From: Fidelibacterota bacterium UBA2125
GTDB lineage: Bacteria > Fidelibacterota > Marinisomatia > Marinisomatales > S15-B10
Assembly (NCBI GenBank): GCA_002329125.1
Contig: DCXX01000058.1
Span: forward strand, 11,528-16,786
Direction: 5' to 3'
DNA: 5,259 nucleotides
A program made the translations under genes and the position numbers. Each line of letters opens with the position of its first letter. Within the stretch, counting starts at the first letter, position 1. The notes beneath the pieces are model-generated. The model did not search any database. It was not told where the DNA came from and saw nothing but the letters and a program-made list of their open reading frames with translations. Shown piece after piece: positions 1-5,161 of the stretch.

Positions 1-94
1 TAAGCAAGTCTTTCTATCGTCACAAAGCCAGCGTATATTTAACCTTTTAAAGCTTCAGTACATCTAAAGTGCAAAAGCAAAAAGGAAAAATGTT

Positions 95-1072
95 ATGAAA
101 CGTAACTTGCTTATCACACCACTGTTTATCACGCTGGCACTTTTTACCGCCGGTTGTGAGAACCCCTTTGCACAAAATGATGAAATTCAGCTCGATTCCC
201 CTGAGCTGGAAATGTTCTCCAGTGATCTGGAAAATGATTTAAATCTCTCTGAAAAGAGCGCCAGGAACCTCCGTTCTGCCCTGGGTAGGCACGGCCGGGG
301 CGGCGAACGGGATCGGGAACCCGGTTTCCTCTGGAAACTGGCCGCTGAGCTTCGACAGACACTGACTGAAGAAGAGAAAAATAATATCTTCACCAAGCTT
401 GAAGAAGTGAAAGAAAAGGGTAAAGATAGAGAAAAAGACGCTGACAAAGGTCGGGGCGAAGGTGCTGACAAAAGCCGGGGCAAAAAAGATGGGGGTGCCC
501 TGAGGGTTATCTACTCTGTTCTCACGGATGATCAGAAACCCCAATTCGATGCCATTATGGAAGAATTCAGATCAGGTATGGACGCTATTTTTGCTAGCAT
601 CAAGGCAGGCGAAACGACCCGTGAAGAAGCAAAAGCGGAAATTGAGTCAATGGAAGGAACTATGAAGTCTGCCATTGATGCCCTTTTGACAGATGACCAG
701 AAAGCACAGCTTGAGCAAATGAGAGCGGACCGTAATGCCGAAAAGAAAGCCTACATGGAAGCCGTCCGTCAAGCGAAGATTGAAGCTCTCGGACTTACTG
801 ATGATCAGATTACCGCCATTGAAGCTGCCAGGGCCGAAACGAAAGCAGCAATGGAAGCCCTAAAGGCGCGGGTGGAATCTGAAGATCTAACAAAGAAAGA
901 AGCTCGTGAAGCAGCCAAAGCCATTTTTGAAGCCAATAAAACGGCTATGGATGCCATTTTTTCCGCTACACAGATAGAGATAATCAAAATACATAAGTAC
1001 CTCGAAATGAGATGGCGCCACAATAAAGAAAGGGGTGGCAAGGACGGCGAAAGAGATGGTCGAGGCGGATAA
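95..1072 (+). CDS. LTxxQ-motif (CpxP/Spy-like) envelope lipoprotein
   Basis: Predicted 325-residue exported lipoprotein. Residues 1-20 are a signal peptide (basic MKRN, then a hydrophobic core), with a lipobox-like T-A-G-C whose Cys21 would be lipidated. Glu22 follows. Three exact LTDDQ motifs sit at residues 143-147, 198-202 and 234-238, with weaker versions near 51, 90 and 290. They are separated by Ala/Glu/Lys-rich segments that should be long amphipathic helices. LTxxQ motifs mark the CpxP/Spy/CnrX-like family of periplasmic stress chaperones and metal sensors, but this protein is about twice the usual length and seems to hold two tandem helical modules (about 140-230 and 231-306). Low-complexity Gly/Arg/Lys/Asp stretches lie at 64-77, 105-135 and 308-325. 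The start is supported by AGGA at 83-86, eight bases before the ATG. It is monocistronic, with a terminator 28 bp after the stop. The lipoprotein call is firm; the chaperone or sensor role is inference. Confidence 0.85.
   Translation: MKRNLLITPLFITLALFTAGCENPFAQNDEIQLDSPELEMFSSDLENDLNLSEKSARNLRSALGRHGRGGERDREPGFLWKLAAELRQTLTEEEKNNIFTKLEEVKEKGKDREKDADKGRGEGADKSRGKKDGGALRVIYSVLTDDQKPQFDAIMEEFRSGMDAIFASIKAGETTREEAKAEIESMEGTMKSAIDALLTDDQKAQLEQMRADRNAEKKAYMEAVRQAKIEALGLTDDQITAIEAARAETKAAMEALKARVESEDLTKKEAREAAKAIFEANKTAMDAIFSATQIEIIKIHKYLEMRWRHNKERGGKDGERDGRGG
440..481 (+). repeat. Imperfect tandem repeat inside the LTxxQ lipoprotein gene
   Basis: Two 18-base copies (440-457 and 464-481) differ at two positions and are spaced with a 24-bp, eight-codon period. 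They encode A-D-K-G-R-G and A-D-K-S-R-G in the charged linker before the first LTDDQ motif. The period keeps the frame, so copy-number change would lengthen or shorten the linker without breaking the gene. Confidence 0.7.
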
Positions 1073-1100
1073 ACCTTAATTATTTTTTTACGACATTATA

Positions 1101-1126
1101 AAGGGCGATTTGATCGCCCTTTTTTT
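1101..1126 (+). terminator. Intrinsic terminator after the LTxxQ lipoprotein gene
   Basis: A perfect 9-bp stem (AAGGGCGAT at 1101-1109 pairing with ATCGCCCTT at 1113-1121) has a 3-base loop and runs into a six-T tract at 1121-1126. It starts 28 bp after the lipoprotein stop codon. Read on the minus strand the tail is only TTTATAA, so it may also weakly stop transcription arriving from the GIY-YIG gene. Confidence 0.92.
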
Positions 1127-1140
1127 GTGGGGGACAATTG

Positions 1141-1154
1141 CTAAAATATTTTAG
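1141..1154. repeat. Perfect 14-bp AT-rich palindrome
   Basis: CTAAAATATTTTAG is an uninterrupted two-fold symmetric sequence in the intergenic gap between the convergent lipoprotein and GIY-YIG genes. It could be a dimeric protein binding site or simply AT-rich sequence. Its position downstream of both genes argues against a role as an operator. The rest of the gap (1155-1207) holds only a short G+C-rich hairpin at 1183-1197. Confidence 0.5.
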
Positions 1155-1207
1155 ACTATAAGACCTCAACCACCGCCACCTGTCCGCCTTTGGCAGAGTA
1201 GCGAAGT

Positions 1208-1528
1208 TTAATTAAACCAAACACCTATTCCCTGCTTTCGCAACTGTTTACCTAACATTTCTTCTATTTCTTCTGCATCTTTTCTTGTTGGTATGGGATT
1301 ATACTTTTCATACAATTCCGGTCTCAATTGAATACCGTATTCACGAGCGTATTTATTTGATTTATATCCTTCCTTGTGTTGTTCAAACCTTAGGGTTGGT
1401 TCTCTAGACGACTGTCCTACATAGACACATCCATTTCCCATAATGTATGCGGGATTTTTTTGTCGAAATTTTCGAAGGTTAGCAACTTGGGGATCTAACT
1501 CAATGACATATACATAATATTTTTTCAC
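1208..1528 (-). CDS. Stand-alone GIY-YIG domain protein
   Basis: A 106-residue protein that is essentially one GIY-YIG nuclease domain. The first motif strand is Y5-V-Y-V-I and the second is V35-Y-V-G-Q. Arg47 in the following helix (R-F-E-Q-H) matches the conserved catalytic Arg, a glutamate cluster at 86-90 can supply the metal-binding Glu, and the protein ends in W-F-N, with Asn106 where family members often carry a conserved Asn. The gap between the two motifs (about 27 residues) is longer than the roughly 10-11 residues common in the family. The start must be GTG: an in-frame stop lies four codons upstream and the first Met is residue 30, inside the domain. No clear Shine-Dalgarno sequence precedes it. 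The SOD terminator lies 30 bp upstream, so expression probably relies on read-through or a very compact promoter. The family includes homing endonucleases, UvrC/SLX1-type repair enzymes and many unassigned small proteins; the substrate here is unknown. Confidence 0.75.
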   Translation of the reverse strand: MKKYYVYVIELDPQVANLRKFRQKNPAYIMGNGCVYVGQSSREPTLRFEQHKEGYKSNKYAREYGIQLRPELYEKYNPIPTRKDAEEIEEMLGKQLRKQGIGVWFN

Positions 1529-1557
1529 ACAAAAAGTTTACTCATCATCCCACATAC

Positions 1558-1587
1558 AAAAAACCCCGCTACTGGGCGGGGTTTTTT
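1558..1587 (-). terminator. Intrinsic terminator after the SOD gene
   Basis: A perfect 12-bp inverted repeat (1558-1569 with 1576-1587) encloses a 6-base loop. Read on the minus strand it gives a GC-rich CCCCGC/GCGGGG core followed by six Ts, 14 bp after the SOD stop codon. The matching A-run on the other arm makes it nearly symmetrical, so it could act in both directions. It separates the SOD gene from the GIY-YIG gene downstream. Confidence 0.92.
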
Positions 1588-1601
1588 GAGCCAGAGGAGT
1601 T

Positions 1602-2324
1602 TCATTTAAGTTTTAAAGCAATCTCATATCGTTCTGCTACATTGTCCCAGTTGATAATATTCATTAAGGCGTCTACAAAGTCGCCCCTCCTATTTTTATA
1701 TTTCAGGTAATAAGCGTGTTCCCATACGTCAATGACCAATAGTGGAACTGCTCCCCAAACTGTCAACTTTTGATGATTCTCACATTGGAGGACCACCAAA
1801 TTGTCAGAATAAGGTTGATATGCAAGAATTCCCCAGCCGCTTCCTTCTACCGATTTTGATATTTTTGCGATTAGTCCCTGCATTTTATCAGTAGAGACAA
1901 AATCTTTTTCAATTCTTTTAAGTAAGTCACCTGTCGGTTGGGATTTCTTGTTTGCCAGGTTTGTCCAGAATATGCTATGCAAAATATGACTGGAAAGATG
2001 AAATGAAAGTTTCTTTGTCCAGTAGTCAGTCAGGGTCAAATCGTTACTCTTCATAACTTTTTTTATCATTCCTAAGTCTTTGTTGGCTCCTTTGACTGCA
2101 CCACCGTGATGAAAGGTATGATGCAGGCGCAGAGTTTCTGTGTCCATAAATGGCTCGAGGTGGTCGGTATTGTAAGGCAGTGGTAGGTGAATAAAGTTTC
2201 CTGTTTCGTCTGTGAGTTTGTCAATGCCATTGTTATTTATATTTTCAGCAAAGACGGAATTTGAAGGCAGAATTGCCGCTCCCGACAGAATAGCACTTGT
2301 TGTTAAGAATTCTTTTCTGTCCAT
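1602..2324 (-). CDS. Exported Fe/Mn-family superoxide dismutase
   Basis: A 240-residue superoxide dismutase that converts superoxide to oxygen and hydrogen peroxide. Residues 1-26 form a Tat-like signal (D-R-K-E-F-L, hydrophobic core, likely cleavage after V-F-A at 26), which suggests export of a folded metalloenzyme to the periplasm. The metal ligands are all present: His68 (in H-H-T-F-H-H), His116 (S-H-I-L-H-S-I-F-W), and Asp199 and His203 (D-V-W-E-H-A-Y-Y). The G-S-G-W signature is at 161-164. Second-sphere residues are unusual: Ser112 replaces the Gly77 (Mn type) or Gln69 (Fe type) of E. coli, His184 (E-N-H-Q) replaces Gln146 as in mycobacterial and archaeal enzymes, and Ala76 occupies the place of the nearly invariant active-site Tyr34. 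Metal use therefore cannot be called, so no sodA or sodB symbol is given. The ATG has no strong Shine-Dalgarno. The gene is monocistronic with its own terminator. Confidence 0.93.
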   Translation of the reverse strand: MDRKEFLTTSAILSGAAILPSNSVFAENINNNGIDKLTDETGNFIHLPLPYNTDHLEPFMDTETLRLHHTFHHGGAVKGANKDLGMIKKVMKSNDLTLTDYWTKKLSFHLSSHILHSIFWTNLANKKSQPTGDLLKRIEKDFVSTDKMQGLIAKISKSVEGSGWGILAYQPYSDNLVVLQCENHQKLTVWGAVPLLVIDVWEHAYYLKYKNRRGDFVDALMNIINWDNVAERYEIALKLK

Positions 2325-2380
2325 AATTCAGATTTGTACTTGAGCCATATCTTGTTCAATCTACCACTACACCCACAAAC

Positions 2381-2402
2381 AAAAAACCCCGGGTGAGCGG
2401 GG
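2381..2402 (-). terminator. Intrinsic terminator downstream of the small lipoprotein gene
   Basis: On the minus strand a 5-bp CCCCG/CGGGG stem with a 6-base loop runs directly into six Ts (the A-run at 2381-2386). It lies about 65 bp after the stop of the 131-residue lipoprotein and about 57 bp before the SOD start, so it insulates the two genes. The stem is short but very GC-rich, and the T-run is clean. Confidence 0.8.
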
Positions 2403-2442
2403 CTGATAATAAGATAGAGAGTTTGTAATTAGCTTATTTAAT

Positions 2443-2474
2443 AGGGTAAAGTGGCAGTTTAGTCACTTTACCCT
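2443..2474 (-). other. Stem-loop overlapping the 3' end of the lipoprotein gene
   Basis: A perfect 11-bp inverted repeat (AGGGTAAAGTG at 2443-2453 with CACTTTACCCT at 2464-2474) has a 10-base loop. The upper arm contains the final Gly codon and the TAA stop of the minus-strand lipoprotein gene. No T-run follows on the minus strand (TATTAAATA), so it is not a classic terminator. It could protect the mRNA 3' end from exonucleases, with the real terminator 40 bp further on. Confidence 0.75.
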
Positions 2475-2863
2475 TTAATAAATATAGCCGTTGCAGTTGC
2501 AGTCTTGTAATGTGAATCATTAACAGTGGTCTCTTCCTTATTAACCGAAATATTTTGTTTAGTTTTGTTATCAGTATTTTCTATTACGATACCATTAGCA
2601 CCAAGTTGTGCGGCTTCAATCTTTAAACGTTCCATTATTTTATCCATTTTACTTTGCCAAGTAATATCTATTGAAGGGTCTTTAAACGCAAATTCACTTG
2701 ATGCATCAATCCGTGCAATAATCTCATATTCATCAGGATATTCTAAAAGTATTTTTACCTGAGAAGGAGATATTGGTGATTTTGTTTCGCCTACAACTAT
2801 ATGAGAAACAGGGTAACATCCAGTTAAAATCATGGCTAATAGTAAAACAATCGATCTTCTCAT
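2468..2863 (-). CDS. Small lipoprotein of unknown function
   Basis: A 131-residue protein with a short basic start (M-R-R), a hydrophobic stretch and a canonical lipobox L-T-G-C, so Cys16 is the predicted lipidated residue. The mature part begins with a Pro/Ser-rich linker, followed by an alpha/beta-looking section: a strand V-K-I-L-L, the segment Y-E-I-I-A-R-I-D, an amphipathic helix at about 68-86, then L-G-A-N-G-I-V-I-E at 87-95. A helix followed by A-A-x-L-G-A-N-G-I-V is seen in several small envelope lipoprotein families (RcsF-like and DUF4156-like folds), but the cysteine pattern of RcsF is absent, so this is only a fold-level resemblance. The C-terminal third is polar, rich in Asn, Thr and Lys. 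A good GAGGA ribosome site lies five bases before the ATG. Nothing in its neighbourhood assigns a function. Confidence 0.8.
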   Translation of the reverse strand: MRRSIVLLLAMILTGCYPVSHIVVGETKSPISPSQVKILLEYPDEYEIIARIDASSEFAFKDPSIDITWQSKMDKIMERLKIEAAQLGANGIVIENTDNKTKQNISVNKEETTVNDSHYKTATATAIFIKG

Positions 2864-2921
2864 TTCAGTCCTCTAATTTATGTTAGACCATTATTAACAT
2901 TCAATTTTTCCCATTGTCCCA

Positions 2922-2955
2922 TCAAAAACCCCGTCAAAAGTGATGGGGTTTTTGA
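2922..2955 (-). terminator. Symmetric terminator just 3' of the tRNA-Pro fragment
   Basis: A perfect 11-bp inverted repeat (TCAAAAACCCC at 2922-2932 with GGGGTTTTTGA at 2945-2955) has a 12-base loop. On the minus strand it begins three bases after the tRNA-Pro discriminator base, where a tRNA terminator is expected, and ends in a five-T run. It looks like the original terminator of an intact tRNA-Pro gene, and would now stop transcription arriving from nrfA. Confidence 0.85.
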
Positions 2956-2958
2956 CAG

Positions 2959-3002
2959 TAGCGGATGTAGGACTTGAACCTACGACCCCCTGCTCCCAAA
3001 GC
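2959..3002 (-). pseudogene. 3' fragment of tRNA-Pro(UGG), probable attachment-site remnant
   Basis: Read on the minus strand this is the 3' portion of a tRNA: anticodon loop T-T-T-G-G-G-A (2994-3000) with anticodon UGG, the 3' anticodon stem GCAGG (2989-2993), a 5-base variable loop (2984-2988), a perfect T stem GTAGG/CCTAC around TTCAAGT (2967-2983), the acceptor 3' strand ATCCGCT (2960-2966) and discriminator A (2959). No CCA is encoded. The matching acceptor 5' strand and D arm are absent upstream, and the 5' anticodon strand is CCAGC, which leaves an A-A mismatch. The gene is therefore broken at the anticodon loop. Such 3' tRNA copies are typical of sites used by tyrosine integrases. A tRNA fragment left by ordinary rearrangement is the alternative. 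Confidence 0.75.
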
Positions 3003-3075
3003 TGGTGAAAGAGCGTCTACTTCACGACGGTGAGCTCTATTCCTAACGACTTTGTATTACCATAAAGCGTTTTGC

Positions 3076-4500
3076 TCATTGTGTTATTTCTTTCCAGTTG
3101 AAAGCGGCCAAAGTACCTTGCCAAGCATAATCAATCGCTTCACCAAGAACACGTGAAGCTTCCTGGGGCGCGTGAAATCCCATCGAATTTTCCGCTGCGA
3201 TGAAGTCAAGCCTCCATTGCGCTTTGCGCTGGAAATACTGAGCTTTCTTGAGGTCATCGGCTGAAGCTCCCTTTGATTTGGCCTCATCGATTGCATCAAG
3301 CAGTGCCATAATTGCTGACCCTGCCCGTTGCAGCAAATCAAAATTACGTTGCTGAATGACATCAACCCGTCGTTTGATTTCTTTTTCGGAAAACCTGTGG
3401 CAGGTTTGACATGCGCGGTTAATATTGAGCAAAGGACTGCGTACCCAATGATCTGACACTTTGCTCGCACCATCGCGCATATACGGCATGTGGCAATCGG
3501 CACAGGCCACGCCGCTGCGGGCATGAATGCCCTGGCTCCAGAGTTCAAATTCCGGATGCTGTGCTTTATAGATTTTGGCTCCGGTTTCTTTGTGAGTATA
3601 ATCAAAAAATTGAGCACCAGTATCGAAAGTGGTTTCATCCCAGAATTTTTCTACCTCTTCCACCTTGAGTCCGTTGCCCCAAGGAAAAGTTAATTTCATG
3701 TTGCTGGCGCAGTAGTATTCTACGTGGCATTGTCCACAAACAAAGGAGCGCATTTCGGATCGGCTTGCCTCTTTATTGGGCTCGTAAGGCTCTTTCCTTG
3801 AACCTTCCCGCCACTGTTCAATCGAAGGTAGATGCGGCGTAGGTGCATCAGATTCCGCCAGCGCTTGAATGCCTTGAATAAAACCAGGCCTGGTTACGCG
3901 GATTTCCATGTTATTGGGGGAATGACAATCGACACAAGATACCGGGTGAGCATGCCCAGAGTCCTTCAATTTTTGATTCAATTCATTGTAGGAATATTTG
4001 TAAGACTCCTCAAAGCCCTGGGTAGCATCACCGTTGCCAAGCTCGCGGTACAACGGCATGACTGATGCATGGCAGTGCAGGCAAGAACCCGATTGAGGCT
4101 TGGTTTGTCGTTGGGTTTGCTCCTGGTCTGAAAGCATATAGGCGTGACCACGTCTGTCGCGGTAGTCAATGGAGAAGGCGTAACCCAGGAACATTCGTTT
4201 GAGCCAGGGATCGCGTTCAATCTTTTCTTCAGGAAGCGACTCGCTTCCGCCGTGTCCACCGAAACGCGTGCGTGTGGCGATAGCTGTTTTCCTATAGCTG
4301 TCATACTCACGCGGCCAATTGGTTTTCCATTTTTCAGGGTCGGTGTCCGACTCCGTAACCTCAGTAAGTCGAACATATGGATTTTTGCTCTCCGTTTTTT
4401 TCTCGAAGATATTGACAAGTAAATATGTCACGCTCGCGCTGGCAATAGTTACAATAATAACGACAATCAGAAAGCCTGTTTTGTTCTCAGTCATGCTCAT
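3076..4500 (-). CDS. nrfA: Cytochrome c nitrite reductase, catalytic subunit (CxxCH type)
   Basis: A 474-residue pentaheme cytochrome that reduces nitrite to ammonium with six electrons. Heme-binding motifs start at C140 (CLHCH), C189 (CVDCH), C255 (CGQCH), C333 (CADCH) and C364 (CQTCH). The first, active-site heme motif carries His144 where classic enzymes have Lys (CxxCK), placing this in the known CxxCH subgroup. Catalytic residues are present: Tyr262 in H-V-E-Y-Y, His315 in the diagnostic K-A-Q-H (312-315), and probably Arg131 just before the first heme. Glu261 and Gln314 match the calcium ligands of E. coli NrfA. The N-terminus (about 9-32) is a hydrophobic segment with no convincing cleavage site, so the protein is probably anchored to the periplasmic face by an uncleaved signal anchor. 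The start has AGGA eight bases upstream; a second Met at residue 3 is possible. It lies 10 bp downstream of nrfH, in one operon. No clear terminator follows before the tRNA fragment. Confidence 0.96.
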   Translation of the reverse strand: MSMTENKTGFLIVVIIVTIASASVTYLLVNIFEKKTESKNPYVRLTEVTESDTDPEKWKTNWPREYDSYRKTAIATRTRFGGHGGSESLPEEKIERDPWLKRMFLGYAFSIDYRDRRGHAYMLSDQEQTQRQTKPQSGSCLHCHASVMPLYRELGNGDATQGFEESYKYSYNELNQKLKDSGHAHPVSCVDCHSPNNMEIRVTRPGFIQGIQALAESDAPTPHLPSIEQWREGSRKEPYEPNKEASRSEMRSFVCGQCHVEYYCASNMKLTFPWGNGLKVEEVEKFWDETTFDTGAQFFDYTHKETGAKIYKAQHPEFELWSQGIHARSGVACADCHMPYMRDGASKVSDHWVRSPLLNINRACQTCHRFSEKEIKRRVDVIQQRNFDLLQRAGSAIMALLDAIDEAKSKGASADDLKKAQYFQRKAQWRLDFIAAENSMGFHAPQEASRVLGEAIDYAWQGTLAAFNWKEITQ

Positions 4501-4510
4501 TTCTTCAATC

Positions 4511-5002
4511 CTACCTTATTATTTCACTAGCTTGGATGGCCCCCCCAAGTCCCGCAGTTTCTCCATGCCCTACGCTTCGGTGGCAGTGAATGCAATCGAC
4601 AGCATCCGGTGATGACGTACTGCCATGCACCAAATTTTCAACCATGTGGTGATGACATTTGATGCAGTTTTCCTGAAGAATCCTCTTATTCTTAGGAGTA
4701 ACCATGATCGGTTCATGAAAGTTTTCTAGCGTGAACGCTTTGGAATGATTCCAGCCGTTTTCCGCCTTGGAGATGTATTTGTAAATGAAGCTGTGCGGTA
4801 AATGGCAATCAACGCAGGTTGCCGCCGTGTGGTGGCTGGCTTTCTGCCAGGAGTTGAATTGCTGCGTCATAATGTGACAGTTCATACAGGCCGCTGGATC
4901 TTTGCTAAAATACGAAAAGCCTTCTCCATAATAAAATGTAAAACTACCCAACCCGACAAACAATCCGAGTAGACTAGCCATCAATATTCCACTTTTGTTC
5001 AT
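4511..5002 (-). CDS. nrfH: Cytochrome c nitrite reductase, membrane quinol dehydrogenase subunit
   Basis: A 163-residue tetraheme cytochrome of the NapC/NirT/NrfH family that takes electrons from menaquinol and passes them to NrfA. One N-terminal membrane helix (about 5-26) is followed by four heme motifs: C39 (CMNCH), C63 (CVDCH), C113 (CIKCH) and C137 (CIHCH). Met45 in C-M-N-C-H-I-M fits the CxxCHxM arrangement in which Met ligates heme 1 in Desulfovibrio NrfH. The conserved S-K-A-E-N-G segment (78-83) supplies a Lys (Lys79) that may correspond to the quinol-site Lys. Length is normal for the family. AAGG lies five bases before the ATG. nrfH precedes nrfA by 10 bp, the standard order for NrfHA. 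No cytochrome c maturation genes and no nrfBCD are present in the window, so electron entry is by the NrfH route. The upstream gap (5003-5161) holds no clear promoter or regulator site. Confidence 0.96.
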   Translation of the reverse strand: MNKSGILMASLLGLFVGLGSFTFYYGEGFSYFSKDPAACMNCHIMTQQFNSWQKASHHTAATCVDCHLPHSFIYKYISKAENGWNHSKAFTLENFHEPIMVTPKNKRILQENCIKCHHHMVENLVHGSTSSPDAVDCIHCHRSVGHGETAGLGGAIQASEIIR

Positions 5003-5161
5003 GCGTGCCTTAATTATATTCTGGCTTGCCTAACGAATAAAGTCACCGGCAACTATAATAAATTATCAGAATGGGTGTTGGTCTTATACATCGCACGGTA
5101 CCCCCATCGATTTCGGGTTGTGGTTGAGTTTTTCGGTTGAGAAGCATAATGCAGAGATGGG

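Noticed and set aside
11..39. Possible promoter for the LTxxQ lipoprotein (TTTCTA, 17 bases, TATATT)
   Set aside because: The -35 box matches only 3 of 6 consensus positions, and primary sigma factors of the suspected phylum use different boxes.
144..544. Several minus-strand open frames under the LTxxQ lipoprotein gene
   Set aside because: They lie entirely within a well-supported gene with a signal peptide, ribosome site and terminator. Their Ser/Phe/Arg-rich translations reflect the charged codons of the real gene.
1140..1197. tRNA-Ser-like 5' end on the minus strand (GGACAGGTGGCGGTGGTTGA) plus a small hairpin at 1183-1197
   Set aside because: It resembles a tRNA-Ser acceptor and D arm with a deletion, but no anticodon arm, variable arm or T arm follows, so the match may be chance. 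A covariance search would decide.
2526..2762. 78-codon plus-strand frame opposite the small lipoprotein
   Set aside because: The minus-strand gene has a lipobox and a good ribosome site. The plus-strand frame is an antisense shadow.
2877..2904. Possible promoter for the small lipoprotein (TTGAAT, 16 bases, CATAAA on the minus strand)
   Set aside because: The predicted transcription start would fall inside the ribosome-binding site, leaving an mRNA without it.
2994..3035. A complete tRNA-Pro gene with an aberrant 5' half
   Set aside because: No sequence complementary to the acceptor 3' strand and no D arm is found in the expected 26 bases or in the remaining gap up to nrfA, so it is a fragment.
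3084..4612. Overlapping frames on both strands inside nrfA and nrfH
   Set aside because: Heme motifs and catalytic residues fix the true frames. The others have no domain signal.
5010..5025. TATAAT-like box just before nrfH on the minus strand
   Set aside because: It lies so close to the start codon that transcription would begin within the Shine-Dalgarno sequence, and there is no matching -35 box.
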